From assembly GCA_003482905.1 (NCBI GenBank), contig DMXM01000039.1, forward strand, positions 1 through 64,000: a stretch of 64,000 bases of DNA. The letters run 5' to 3'. Origin of the DNA: Elusimicrobiota bacterium. GTDB lineage: Bacteria; Elusimicrobiota; Elusimicrobia; Elusimicrobiales; UBA9959. A program made the translations under genes and the position numbers. Below the pieces are notes generated by a model, which was not told the origin of the DNA, made no database searches, and saw only the letters and a list, made by a program, of their open reading frames with translations. Below, in pieces: positions 42,836-51,256 of the stretch (its first letter is position 1; each line of letters begins with the position of its first letter).

Positions 42836-43696
42836 ATGCCATTCAAACCGGCAAAAAAGCAGTTCATACTCCGAAAGCAGATAGATATAAAGGACGCCGC
42901 CTTCGTGGTGGTCCCGGTTCCGTACGAAAAGACGACCTCCTACGGCCGGGGCACCAGGCGCGGCCCGGCCGCCGTCATAGACGCCTCCCGCCAGCTGGAG
43001 CTGTGGGACGAGGAAACCGGGACCGAAACCTGGAAAAAAGGCATATTCACCACCCAACCCGTGAATTGCGCCCTGCCGGAGAATAAATTCTTCCCGGCCC
43101 TGGAGTGGACGGTGGAGGACCTGCTTTCCTCCTGCAAGGCGCGGCCCTTCTTTATAGGCGGGGAGCACAGCGTTACGCAGGCGCTGCTGCCGCCCTTCAT
43201 CAGGCGCCACAAGAACCTCTCCATACTCCATTTTGACGCCCACGCGGACCTGCGCGTTTCCTACGAAGGCTCAAAACACAGCCATGCCTGCGCCGTTTAC
43301 CCGGCTTCGCGCACCAATAAGGTGGTACAGGTGGGCATACGCAGCATAGGCGCGGACGAGCGGCAGTTCCACAATGCCGGCAATGTCAAAACGCACCTGA
43401 TGCATGAAAACCTGAACTTTGCTAAACTGGAGAGGGATATACTGAGGGAACTGACGGACACGGTGTACCTGACCATAGACGTGGACGGTTTCGACCCCTC
43501 GGTGATGCCGGGCACCGGCACCCCGCAGCCGGGCGGCTTTCAGTGGCATGACGCCATGAAGTTGTTCAAAGCCGTCTGTAGCAGGAAGAAAGTGGTGGGC
43601 GTGGACGTGGTGGAGGTGGCGCCCCTGAAGGGCTCCCCCCTCACCGAGTTCAACGCCGCCAAGCTGATATACCGCCTGATGGGGTACCTCGGCTGA
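42836..43696 (+). CDS. speB: Agmatinase
   Basis: This 286-residue ureohydrolase has all metal-ligand motifs: GGEHSVT (His), HFDAHADLR (Asp, His, Asp) and TIDVDGFDPSVMPGTGTPQPGG (Asp, Asp). The last block is the agmatinase-type signature. It hydrolyses agmatine to putrescine and urea, completing the arginine route. An AAGGGACC stands right before the ATG. It follows the arginine decarboxylase by 38 bases. Arginase or guanidinobutyrase cannot be wholly excluded, but the neighbour makes agmatine. Confidence 0.93.
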   Translation: MPFKPAKKQFILRKQIDIKDAAFVVVPVPYEKTTSYGRGTRRGPAAVIDASRQLELWDEETGTETWKKGIFTTQPVNCALPENKFFPALEWTVEDLLSSCKARPFFIGGEHSVTQALLPPFIRRHKNLSILHFDAHADLRVSYEGSKHSHACAVYPASRTNKVVQVGIRSIGADERQFHNAGNVKTHLMHENLNFAKLERDILRELTDTVYLTIDVDGFDPSVMPGTGTPQPGGFQWHDAMKLFKAVCSRKKVVGVDVVEVAPLKGSPLTEFNAAKLIYRLMGYLG

Positions 43697-43734
43697 AAAA
43701 GATCTGTAAAGGTAAAAAATCAAGGAGAATTAAA

Positions 43735-43980
43735 ATGGCGAACCCTAAATTCATGAAGCCAGTGCAGCCTGACGCGGACCTGGCGGCGGTGGTAGGCAGC
43801 ACCCCCATCCCCCGGACCGAGATCATAAAGAAGATGTGGGATTATATAAAGGCGAAGGGCCTGCAGGACAAGGTCAACAAGCGCAACATCAACGCCGACG
43901 CGACCCTGCTTAAACTGTTCGGAAAGCCCCAGGTCACGATGTTCGAACTGGCCGGCATTATCTCCAAGCACGTGAAATAA
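43735..43980 (+). CDS. SWIB/MDM2-domain protein
   Basis: This 81-residue protein is a single SWIB domain (PRTEIIKKMWDYIKAKGLQD and INADATLLKLFGKP are diagnostic). The domain is common in eukaryotic chromatin remodellers and occurs as short stand-alone proteins in Chlamydiae and some other bacteria, where it is thought to act in nucleoid or topoisomerase-linked roles. An AAGGAG precedes the ATG. It is 38 bases after speB and ends at a terminator. Its link to polyamines is unknown, though both bind or shape DNA. Confidence 0.92.
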   Translation: MANPKFMKPVQPDADLAAVVGSTPIPRTEIIKKMWDYIKAKGLQDKVNKRNINADATLLKLFGKPQVTMFELAGIISKHVK

Positions 43981-43999
43981 GCGACCGTCCCGCAAAGTC

Positions 44000-44035
44000 A
44001 AAGGGCTTCCCGTTAACCCGGGAGGCCCTTTTTAT
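44000..44035 (+). terminator. Intrinsic terminator after the SWIB gene
   Basis: AAAGGGCTTCCCG (44000-44012) pairs with CGGGAGGCCCTTT (44019-44031) with one mismatch, followed by TTATTCT. Confidence 0.85.
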
Positions 44036-44122
44036 TCTCACAGCCACGCAGGCCAGACACGGCGACCGGAACGCAAAAACGGCGTCGCGCACACCGTGCG
44101 CGCGCCTCCCGCTCTCGGCCTC

Positions 44123-44168
44123 GGCGCTTATGCAAGCCTCGGCCTCCGAGAGGGTTTTGCTAACCCGG
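44123..44168 (+). repeat. Dispersed repeat, copy 1
   Basis: Two blocks, GCTTATGCAAGC (44127-44138 region) and GGTTTTGCTAACCCGG (44153-44168), are separated by 15 bases. The same two blocks with the same 15-base spacing but a different spacer sequence recur on the minus strand at 63939-63986. This copy sits about 20 bases beyond the glgB stop codon. The spacer here can fold (CTCGG...CCGAG). Confidence 0.65.
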
Positions 44169-44189
44169 TCACCGTATCCGGCCCGCAGG

Positions 44190-46100
44190 TTACTCGGTGC
44201 ACTTGAGGAAAATGATGGAAAGCGGCGGGAGGGTAAGCAGAAGGGAATATGGCCGCCCGTGCGTGGGAACGGCTTCGGCCGGCACACCGCCCATGTTGCC
44301 CATGCCGCTGCCCCTGTAGGTCACGGCGTCGCTGTTAAGGATCTCATTCCAGAAACCGCCGCGCGGCACGCCCACGCGGTAGCCGTGGCGCGGCACAGAG
44401 GTAAAATTACACACCGCCAGGATAGCGTCGCCCGGTTTTTCCCCGCGCCTCAGGAAAGCCGTCACGCTCTGCTGCGAATCGTTGGCGTCTATCCACTCGA
44501 AGCCCGCCGGATTGCAGTTGAGCTCGTGTAGCGCTGGCTGGGCGCGGTAGAAAGCGTTCAGGTCGCTCACCCATTTCTGCATGCCAGCGTGCGGGCCTTG
44601 CCCCGCCAGGTGCCAGTCCAGGCTGCGGTCGTGGTTCCACTCGTCCCACTGCGCGAATTCGCCGCCCATGAACATAAGCTTCTGCCCGGGCTGGGCGTAC
44701 ATGAACCCGTAGAGCAGCCTGAGGTTGGCGAACTTCTGCCAGGAGTCGCCCGCCATCTTGGTGAGCATGGAGCCCTTCCCGTGCGCCACCTCGTCGTGGG
44801 ACAGAGGCAGCACGAAGTTCTCGCCGAAGGCGTAGATCATGCGGAAAGTAAGGTTATTGTGGTGATACTTGCGGTACACGGGGTCCCGGGAAAAATACTC
44901 CAGCGTGTCGTGCATCCAGCCCATATCCCACTTAAGGCCGAAACCGAGCCCGCCCAGGTGCGTGGGCCGGGACACCATGGGCCAGGACGTGGATTCCTCG
45001 GCGTAGGTCTGCGTGTCGGGATAATTCTCGTAGACCACCCGGTTGAACTGCTTCAGGAATGCTATGGCCTCCAGGTTCTCGTTGCCGCCGTGCTTATTGG
45101 CCACCCATTCGCCGTCCTTGCGCGAATAATCCAGATACAGCATGGAGGCCACCGCGTCCACGCGCAGGCCGTCGGCGTGATATTTGTCCAGCCAGAACAT
45201 GGCGCTGCTCAGGAGAAAGCTTTTGACCTCGTTGCGGCCGAAGTTGAAAATGGAGCTTTTCCAATCCGGATGGAAACCCTGCCTGGGGTCGGCGTGCTCA
45301 TAGAGGTGCGTGCCGTCGAAATAGGCCAGGCCGTGCGCGTCGGCCGGGAAATGCGCCGGCACCCAGTCCAATATTACGCCTATGCCCGCCTGGTGCAGGC
45401 TGTCCACCAGGAACATAAAATCCGCAGGTCCGCCGTAGCGGCTGGTGGGGGCGAAGTACCCGGTGGTCTGGTAGCCCCAGGAACCGTAAAAGGGATGCTC
45501 GGTAACCGGCATCAGTTCCACATGGGAGAAACCGAGTTGCTTAACATACTCGGGCAGCTGCTCCGCCATTTCCCGGTAGGTCAGCGGCCGGTCGGCTTCT
45601 TCTGGTACGCGCCGCCAGGACCCCAGGTGGACTTCATAAATTGAAACCGGGCTTTTAAGCCCGTTCACCTTGCCGCGGGTCTTCATCCATTCGCCGTCGC
45701 CCCAGACATAGTCAAGCGAACCGACAACGGACGCGGTTTTGGGAGGGACCTCGGCGGCAATGGCCATGGGATCGGCTTTTTCAGCGACGAAGTCCTTATA
45801 GCGCGAAACAATGCGGTATTTATAATTATGCCCCCGCCTGACCCCGGGGATAAACCCTTCCCAGATGCCAGATTGCCCGCGCTGGCGCAGGGCGTCTTTG
45901 GTTTTGCTCCAGGCGTTGAAGTCCCCCATCACGCACACTTCGCGCGCGTTGGGCGCCCATACGGCGAAATTCGTGCCTTCTTTGCCGCCGACTACCGCGG
46001 TGTGGGAGCCGAACTTCTCGTAAAGCCGCAGGTGGTTGCCCTCGTTAAAGAGGTAAACGTCCTGGTCGGTGAGGATATGGGCGTCGTTGGGTTTTGCCAT
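44190..46100 (-). CDS. glgB: 1,4-alpha-glucan branching enzyme
   Basis: This 636-residue GH13 enzyme makes alpha-1,6 branches in glycogen. The N-terminal CBM48 domain contains GTNFAVWAPNAREVCVMGDF. The catalytic barrel carries DWVPAHF, the nucleophile Asp in GLRVDAVASMLYLDY, the acid Glu in AEESTSW and the third acid in LSHDEVAHGKGS. GGLGFGLKWDMGWMHDTL is specific to GlgB. Length fits forms without the extra N-terminal domain. AAGGACC precedes the ATG. No other glycogen genes are adjacent here. Divergent from rsmH. Confidence 0.96.
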   Translation of the reverse strand: MAKPNDAHILTDQDVYLFNEGNHLRLYEKFGSHTAVVGGKEGTNFAVWAPNAREVCVMGDFNAWSKTKDALRQRGQSGIWEGFIPGVRRGHNYKYRIVSRYKDFVAEKADPMAIAAEVPPKTASVVGSLDYVWGDGEWMKTRGKVNGLKSPVSIYEVHLGSWRRVPEEADRPLTYREMAEQLPEYVKQLGFSHVELMPVTEHPFYGSWGYQTTGYFAPTSRYGGPADFMFLVDSLHQAGIGVILDWVPAHFPADAHGLAYFDGTHLYEHADPRQGFHPDWKSSIFNFGRNEVKSFLLSSAMFWLDKYHADGLRVDAVASMLYLDYSRKDGEWVANKHGGNENLEAIAFLKQFNRVVYENYPDTQTYAEESTSWPMVSRPTHLGGLGFGLKWDMGWMHDTLEYFSRDPVYRKYHHNNLTFRMIYAFGENFVLPLSHDEVAHGKGSMLTKMAGDSWQKFANLRLLYGFMYAQPGQKLMFMGGEFAQWDEWNHDRSLDWHLAGQGPHAGMQKWVSDLNAFYRAQPALHELNCNPAGFEWIDANDSQQSVTAFLRRGEKPGDAILAVCNFTSVPRHGYRVGVPRGGFWNEILNSDAVTYRGSGMGNMGGVPAEAVPTHGRPYSLLLTLPPLSIIFLKCTE

Positions 46101-46144
46101 AAGGTCCTTAAAGGATATACAATCCGCAACGGCCCGTCAAAGGG

Positions 46145-46174
46145 TTGACCGGCCGACGGGATTATGGGTACTAT
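46145..46174 (+). promoter_or_regulatory. rsmH promoter with a 5-base leader
   Basis: TTGACC (46145-46150), 18 bases and TACTAT (46169-46174) predict a start at A46181, only five bases before the ATG. No ribosome binding site fits in that space. Confidence 0.55.
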
Positions 46175-46185
46175 TTATTCACTCT

Positions 46186-47247
46186 ATGACGGAAGAAGCT
46201 CCCAAACCGCACAAACGCCGCGTCCGCTATTCCGGAAAGAATCCGCGCCGGTTCGACCAGAAGTACAAGGAACTGGACCCTGAGAAATACGCCCAGGCCG
46301 CGGCGCACATCATCGCCAAGGGGCAGACCCCGGCCGGCACCCACCGGCCCATCTGCGTAAAAGAGATTCTGGAGATCCTGGCCCCGAAGCCCGGGGCTAT
46401 CTGCCTGGACGCCACGCTTGGCTACGGCGGCCACGCCAGGGAAATAATTTCAAGGATATTGCCGGGCGGTAAACTTTTTGCCGTGGACGTGGACCCGGTA
46501 GAACTTCCCAAGACCGAAGCCCGCCTGCGGGCGCTGGGCTACGGACCGGACGTTTTTATACCGCGCAAGATGAATTTTGCCGGGATAATGGCGCTGGCGT
46601 CGGAAGCCGGCGGCGGTTTCGACTGCGTGCTGGCGGACCTGGGGGTTTCGTCGATGCAGCTGGACAACCCGGAGCGCGGATTTACCTACAAGGCGGACGG
46701 GCCGCTGGACCTGCGCCTTAACCCGGAGCGCGGGCGCCCGGTTTCCGATATGCTGAAGTCCGTTACGGCCGAAGCGCTTGAAAAAATACTTTTCGATTAC
46801 GCCGACGAGCCGCACGCCAGGACCATAGCGCGCGCAATTAAGGAAAGCCCCGTACCGGTAACGACTACGGCCGCGCTGGCCAAGACGGTACGCGAGAGGC
46901 TTAAAGCGGCCCACGCCAAGCTGGACGAAGAGATCATCAGGAAATCCCTGCAGCGCACGTTCATGGCGCTGCGTATAGCTGTGAACGAAGAGTTGAGCGT
47001 GCTGGACCGTTTTCTGGATATCCTGCCCTGGTGCCTGAAACCGGGCGGCCGCGCGGCCATCCTTACTTTCCACTCGGGCGAAGACCGCCGGGTCAAAAAA
47101 TCATTCGCGCGCGGCGAAGAGGCGGGCATCTACTCCAGCATAGCCCCCACCCCCATCCGCCCCAGCGCCGAAGAGCGCCACGGCAACCCCCGCTCCGCCT
47201 GCGCCAAACTCCGCTGGGCCATCCGCTCCGCCAAGCCAGTACAGTAG
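46186..47247 (+). CDS. rsmH: 16S rRNA (cytosine(1402)-N(4))-methyltransferase
   Basis: From the ATG at 46186 this is 353 residues; an upstream frame would run through glgB and is rejected. The SAM site is CLDATLGYGGHAREI, and the family blocks FDCVLADLGVSSMQLDNPERGF, GPLDLRLNP and LTFHSGEDRRVKKSF are all present. It methylates N4 of C1402 in 16S rRNA. A basic N-terminal extension of about 60 residues (KPHKRRVRYSGKNPRRFD) is unusual for the family. rsmH normally opens the division and cell wall (dcw) cluster after mraZ; here it stands alone between glgB and a convergent gene. Confidence 0.95.
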   Translation: MTEEAPKPHKRRVRYSGKNPRRFDQKYKELDPEKYAQAAAHIIAKGQTPAGTHRPICVKEILEILAPKPGAICLDATLGYGGHAREIISRILPGGKLFAVDVDPVELPKTEARLRALGYGPDVFIPRKMNFAGIMALASEAGGGFDCVLADLGVSSMQLDNPERGFTYKADGPLDLRLNPERGRPVSDMLKSVTAEALEKILFDYADEPHARTIARAIKESPVPVTTTAALAKTVRERLKAAHAKLDEEIIRKSLQRTFMALRIAVNEELSVLDRFLDILPWCLKPGGRAAILTFHSGEDRRVKKSFARGEEAGIYSSIAPTPIRPSAEERHGNPRSACAKLRWAIRSAKPVQ

Positions 47248-47250
47248 AGA

Positions 47251-47544
47251 CTAAAGGAGCCAGGGGAGGGTTTGGCGGGCCAGGGAGAGGGCTTCTTCGG
47301 GGGTGGCGCAGCCGTCCGCGGGGCCGGAACGGGCGGGCTGCCACTCCATATCCAGCACCTTCTCGCTGAAAACATCTTCCTGGAAGATATAGGTTTTGTC
47401 GGACCGGCGGCAGATGACCAGGCGGTGTTTGCCGTCCGGCGCGTAGACGGTTTTAACTACGGCGTCCACGGTAATATTCTCCGCCACGCCGAATAAAGCC
47501 AGGAAGCCGTTGAACAATTTAAGCGCCGGTGATCCGCCCGGCAT
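47251..47544 (-). CDS. Small conserved-looking protein of unknown function
   Basis: This 97-residue protein has no recognised family. Its ATG overlaps the stop codon of the upstream dehydrogenase gene (ATGA), which supports it as a real, translationally coupled gene. It contains two beta-type stretches (ITVDAVVKTVYAPDG, RLVICRRSDKTYIFQED) and a C-terminal helix (TPEEALSLARQTLPWLL). Probably soluble and cytoplasmic. Function unknown. Confidence 0.65.
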   Translation of the reverse strand: MPGGSPALKLFNGFLALFGVAENITVDAVVKTVYAPDGKHRLVICRRSDKTYIFQEDVFSEKVLDMEWQPARSGPADGCATPEEALSLARQTLPWLL

Positions 47545-48653
47545 CAGAAAGTATCCAGCTTGTCGAATTCCGAGACCGTCTTCTTGTCCATAGTCGTGCC
47601 GGCGTCGCGCAGATAGGCGAAGGGACCTTTGGGCCAGCCCATAGCCAGCTTCATGGCCGTCTCTATGTCGTACTCGGAAGCCATCACCTCGGCCGCCAGG
47701 ATCTTGGCCTCCTCTACCACCGGCCGCATGATTTCGGCGAAGATCTCTTCCTTCGAGACCTTCTTCAGGCCCAGGTATTTCACGAGGTTCGGCAGCACCG
47801 GGTTCTCCCCCACAATACGCCCCTCCTCGTAAATGTAGAAACCTATGGTGGACTTGCGGCCCAGCTGGCCGTACTGCACCAGCCGCAGCTCCATGGCCGA
47901 AGGCGCCAGCCGCTCCGGCTTGCCCAGCGCCGAGTGAATGAACTCAGAAGCGTTATAGTCGTAGTCCAGCCCGGCGAAATCCGCGGTCTCGAAAGGACCC
48001 ATCGGCGCCTCAGCCATCTCTTTAAAGGCCGCGTCGATCTCGTGCGGACAGCCCTTGCCGGCGTCGAGCAGCCTGAAGGCCGCCAGGGTGAAAGGCCGCG
48101 TAAGGCGCTCCACTATCTGGCCGGGGTTGTCCTTAACTATCACCGGGGTCTTGCCTATCCTGCGCAGGAGGTTTGCGGCCGCCTCTATATATTCGTCCCC
48201 GACCGTGTCGGTGCGCACAATTTCCACCAGGGCGTTGGAGCGCACCGGCTTAACAAAGTGGAATCCCAGCGTGCGCTCCTTGGGCAGGTCCGTATAGCCT
48301 ACAATGTCCTTGAGCGGCTGCACCGCGCAATGGGCCGCCACCACGCAGCCCGGCTCCAGATGCTCCTTAAGCTTTGAAAAATAAGCCCGGCGCTCCTCGG
48401 GGGATTTGGCGGCCGCCTCTATCACTATGTCGGCCCCCTTGAACTTGGCTATATCCTGTATGCCCTCTATATTGGCCAGCAGCCCCTCCTTGCCTTCCTT
48501 CTTAAGGGACCAGCTTATCTTCGCCAGCGCCACGTTCAGGCTGTCCTTGAAATCGTCGTAAAGCCGCACCTGAAAGCCCTGCTTGAGAAATATCTCGGCC
48601 GCCCCAGCCCCGGTGGGGTCCGCGCCCATTATGCCTATAGCGTTAATTTCCAT
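47544..48653 (-). CDS. 3-hydroxyacyl-CoA dehydrogenase-like protein
   Basis: This 369-residue protein has the NAD-binding fold at the N-terminus (INAIGIMGADPTGAGAAEIF) and ADIVIEAAAKSPEERRAYF, as in 3-hydroxyacyl-CoA dehydrogenases. The catalytic His is in GFHFVKPV with the Glu in ALVEIVR. Two copies of the C-terminal helical domain follow (about 185-275 and 290-365), the second with GWPKGPFAYLRDAG. The nucleotide loop is GIMGADPTG instead of the usual GxGxMG, and HCAVQPL replaces the usual SNTSS. A role in beta-oxidation, butyrate-type metabolism or another 3-hydroxyacid pathway is possible. GGAG precedes the ATG. Confidence 0.82.
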   Translation of the reverse strand: MEINAIGIMGADPTGAGAAEIFLKQGFQVRLYDDFKDSLNVALAKISWSLKKEGKEGLLANIEGIQDIAKFKGADIVIEAAAKSPEERRAYFSKLKEHLEPGCVVAAHCAVQPLKDIVGYTDLPKERTLGFHFVKPVRSNALVEIVRTDTVGDEYIEAAANLLRRIGKTPVIVKDNPGQIVERLTRPFTLAAFRLLDAGKGCPHEIDAAFKEMAEAPMGPFETADFAGLDYDYNASEFIHSALGKPERLAPSAMELRLVQYGQLGRKSTIGFYIYEEGRIVGENPVLPNLVKYLGLKKVSKEEIFAEIMRPVVEEAKILAAEVMASEYDIETAMKLAMGWPKGPFAYLRDAGTTMDKKTVSEFDKLDTF

Positions 48654-48697
48654 TTTTAAACTCCATTATTGACCCCGTCGCCGCAGGACAGGGGGCG

Positions 48698-50251
48698 TTA
48701 CGCCACTTTTACGTCCTCGAGCCGCACTATGCCGTCCTTGTTGACCACTATGCGGATGCGTTCGTAATGTATAGTCACGTGCTCATCCCGGTCATAGTAG
48801 GTGTATTTGATGACCATGTTAAGATGGTACACCCTCGCGCAGGCCGCCACAAGAATATCGCCGGTGGCCGGGTCGATATAGGGATAATCCACGGAGGCGT
48901 CGTCGGCCTGCGCTATCAATTCGCGTATATTGAAGCGCATGATATCGTTCAGGTCGCGGCGGCGCTCGTGGGACTTTATGATGACCTCGGGATACAGCAC
49001 TATCTCTTTCTTGTACTTGAAGACGCGCTCCGGCTTGCCTTCCTCGTCCACGGAAGTGATATTGTCCAGGCGGCGCAGGCGGGCGATGCCGGGCGGAATA
49101 TCCCTGTCGGAGAGGAAAGTGAAAGCCTCTTTGAGCAGGCCTATGCGCTCGCCGCCTCCGGAGGAGTCGAGAATGTCTATCTTGCGGTCGGAGATCCAGC
49201 GGGTAAGGCTTTTGGAGAACAGCAGCTTCAGCCAGTCCTTTATGCGGTCCTTGAAAACATAGCTTATTACCACCGCCAGCACGAAAGGCATGCTGTTCAT
49301 GGCGTAGCGGCTCTGGAAATAAAGAGTGACCAGCACCGCGAACAGCATGGCCGCGCCGGCGGCCAGGCCGAAGAACACCTGGGTCAGCCCTTCCCATTCC
49401 GAAAATTCGGCCTTGAGGTAGAGCACGCCGGAGATGAATTTCTTCAGCACGCCGCGGCGGTAGATCAGAACTTCGTTGGTGGAGCCAGGCACCATTACCG
49501 ACGGGTATTTCATCGCCTGGCGGTAGCGGTTCTGGGCGGTCACAATGCCCAGCAGGCCCCGCTCCACGTCCTCAAAACGCGCCCTGGCGCCGGGATTGTT
49601 CCTGAGCGCCTCCACCAGCAGGGTCAGGTATTCCTCGAGTATCAGGCTCACGTACTCGTCGAAAAAGGCCGCCGTTTCCCTGACCTTGAGCGGCACGGCG
49701 GGGTCGGAGAGTTCGGCCTTCAGCGAGGCCAGCGCCGTCTCCAGGTTCTTCAGATCCCCCAGGAAATTCTCTAGCCCCTCTCCTACGAAAAGCCTGCGCT
49801 GCGCCGCGGGCACGGCCGCGCCATAGGTGGCCAGTCCGCCCACGAAGATCTTCACGTAATCGCGGATCTCGCCGCGTATTATGCAGCCCAGCAGGCGCAG
49901 CTCGTTACAGATATTTACGGCGAGCGCCTGGTCACCCGCCCCGGAAAGCACCTTGGAAAGATCCTCGCGCACCCGGTTGAGCGGCGAGGTTTTAAGGGAC
50001 GGGTCGCAGAGCTTGCCCAGGCTCATCTTAGGCGTACGGAACCGGATGTAGCGCTGGCTGGAGTTGTAAAATTTTTCCTTATTGTAGTTGTGCGGGCCGA
50101 CGTTGAGCGCGCGCGGCACGAAGAAATAGGTCTCCACCTCGTAGGAGCTCCGGGCCGCCGCGTCCAGGTCGATGTCCAGCTTGATCTCGAAGCGGTGTTT
50201 GTCGTGCAGCTTTATGCGCGAATCCAAAATATCGTTCTGGTCTTCTATCAT
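48698..50251 (-). CDS. Membrane protein of unknown function
   Basis: This 517-residue protein has no recognised family. It has a cytoplasmic-looking N-terminal half (about 1-285, helical from 90 to 245), two membrane segments (about 291-312 and 318-333) and a charged C-terminal domain (about 335-517) with a beta-rich end (VIKYTYYDRDEHVTIHYERIRIVV). The start lies 9 bases after the xerC stop, so it is probably co-transcribed with the recombinase. The frame is open, well punctuated and has the codon character of its neighbours. Confidence 0.75.
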   Translation of the reverse strand: MIEDQNDILDSRIKLHDKHRFEIKLDIDLDAAARSSYEVETYFFVPRALNVGPHNYNKEKFYNSSQRYIRFRTPKMSLGKLCDPSLKTSPLNRVREDLSKVLSGAGDQALAVNICNELRLLGCIIRGEIRDYVKIFVGGLATYGAAVPAAQRRLFVGEGLENFLGDLKNLETALASLKAELSDPAVPLKVRETAAFFDEYVSLILEEYLTLLVEALRNNPGARARFEDVERGLLGIVTAQNRYRQAMKYPSVMVPGSTNEVLIYRRGVLKKFISGVLYLKAEFSEWEGLTQVFFGLAAGAAMLFAVLVTLYFQSRYAMNSMPFVLAVVISYVFKDRIKDWLKLLFSKSLTRWISDRKIDILDSSGGGERIGLLKEAFTFLSDRDIPPGIARLRRLDNITSVDEEGKPERVFKYKKEIVLYPEVIIKSHERRRDLNDIMRFNIRELIAQADDASVDYPYIDPATGDILVAACARVYHLNMVIKYTYYDRDEHVTIHYERIRIVVNKDGIVRLEDVKVA

Positions 50252-50260
50252 AGTTTACGT

Positions 50261-51148
50261 TTATTTATCCGGGTGGTATTTTTCGTGCGCCCGTTTAACG
50301 TCTCCCTTGTCTATGTGCGCGTAGATCTGCGTGGTATTAAGGCTGGCGTGGCCCAGCATCTCCTGCACGGAGCGCAGGTCCGCGCCGCCCTGCACCAGAT
50401 GGCTGGCGAAGGTATGCCTGAACAGGTGCGGGTGGGGCTTTATCTCCACCCCCGCCTCGCGGCCGTACGCCACTATGTCCTTCCACATCTGCACGCGGCT
50501 CAGTTTCTTGCCGGAGCGGTTGAGGAACAGCTCGTCCGAAACCGCCTGCCCGCCGAACTTCTGCTGCCTTGAGGAAAGGTAATCCTTAAGGCGCGTAAGG
50601 GCCGCGGCGTTTACCGGCACCATCCGCTCTTTGGCGCCCTTGCCGAACACCCGCAACCAGCCCTGCTGAAAATTCACGGATTCCAGCCGCAGGCCCAGCA
50701 GTTCCGACACCCTTATCCCCGAGGCGTAAAGCAGCTCTATAGCGGCGGCGGCCCGCATTTTAGCGAAGGCCTCGCCGGACGGATAGCCCAGGAGTTTTTC
50801 CATGTCCCGCGGCCTCATAAAGCGCGGCACCTTGCGCGGCAGCTTGGGGGCCCTGAAATTGGCCGTCGGATCCTTGACCGCCTTCCCCTCCAGGCGCAGA
50901 TAGCGGTAAAAAGAGCGCAGGGCCTCCGTCTTGCGGAATATGGACGCCGGCCCCAGGCCTTTTTCCTTCTTTAAGGACCAGAGGTACGCTTCTATGAACG
51001 GCGCCTCGGCGCAAGCCGGATCGGTCTTCCTGGCTTCGCAATAAACCAGAAAGGCGTCCGTGTCCCCGGCATAGGCCAGGCAGGTGTTGCGCGCCAGCCC
51101 CCGCTCCATGCCGAGATGCCGCGAAAAGTCAGCCGCTAATGGACGCAT
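50261..51148 (-). CDS. xerC: Tyrosine recombinase of the XerC/XerD family
   Basis: This 295-residue recombinase has the SAM-like N-terminal DNA-binding domain (LGMERGLARNTCLAYAGD) and the catalytic domain with Arg in LLYASGIRVSELLGL, His-x-x-Arg in HPHLFRHTFASHLV, His in MLGHASLNTT and the Tyr nucleophile in QIYAHID. Xer proteins resolve chromosome dimers at dif. Whether this is the XerC, XerD or single XerH-type protein cannot be told. Next to recA in the genome. The upstream sequence TAATATATGGATAA directly before the ATG again suggests a very short leader. Confidence 0.92.
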   Translation of the reverse strand: MRPLAADFSRHLGMERGLARNTCLAYAGDTDAFLVYCEARKTDPACAEAPFIEAYLWSLKKEKGLGPASIFRKTEALRSFYRYLRLEGKAVKDPTANFRAPKLPRKVPRFMRPRDMEKLLGYPSGEAFAKMRAAAAIELLYASGIRVSELLGLRLESVNFQQGWLRVFGKGAKERMVPVNAAALTRLKDYLSSRQQKFGGQAVSDELFLNRSGKKLSRVQMWKDIVAYGREAGVEIKPHPHLFRHTFASHLVQGGADLRSVQEMLGHASLNTTQIYAHIDKGDVKRAHEKYHPDK

Positions 51149-51192
51149 TTATCCATATATTACCACTTCAGGGTTCGGCCGCATAGACGTAC

Positions 51193-51237
51193 AAAAGGCG
51201 CAACGGCAAAAAGAGAGCTTTTGCCTGTTGCGCCTTT
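51193..51237 (-). terminator. recA terminator hairpin
   Basis: AAAAGGCGCAAC plus GGCAAAAA (51193-51212) pairs with TTTTGCC and GTTGCGCCTTT (51219-51237), with one bulged base. Read on the minus strand it ends GCGCCTTTTG, a plausible terminator about 150 bases beyond the recA stop. Confidence 0.65.
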
Positions 51238-51256
51238 GGGCGGTTGCGTTTAGCCT

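Noticed and set aside
46069..46185. N-terminal extension of rsmH
   Set aside because: It overlaps the 5' end of glgB and its promoter region; the ATG at 46186 follows a good promoter.
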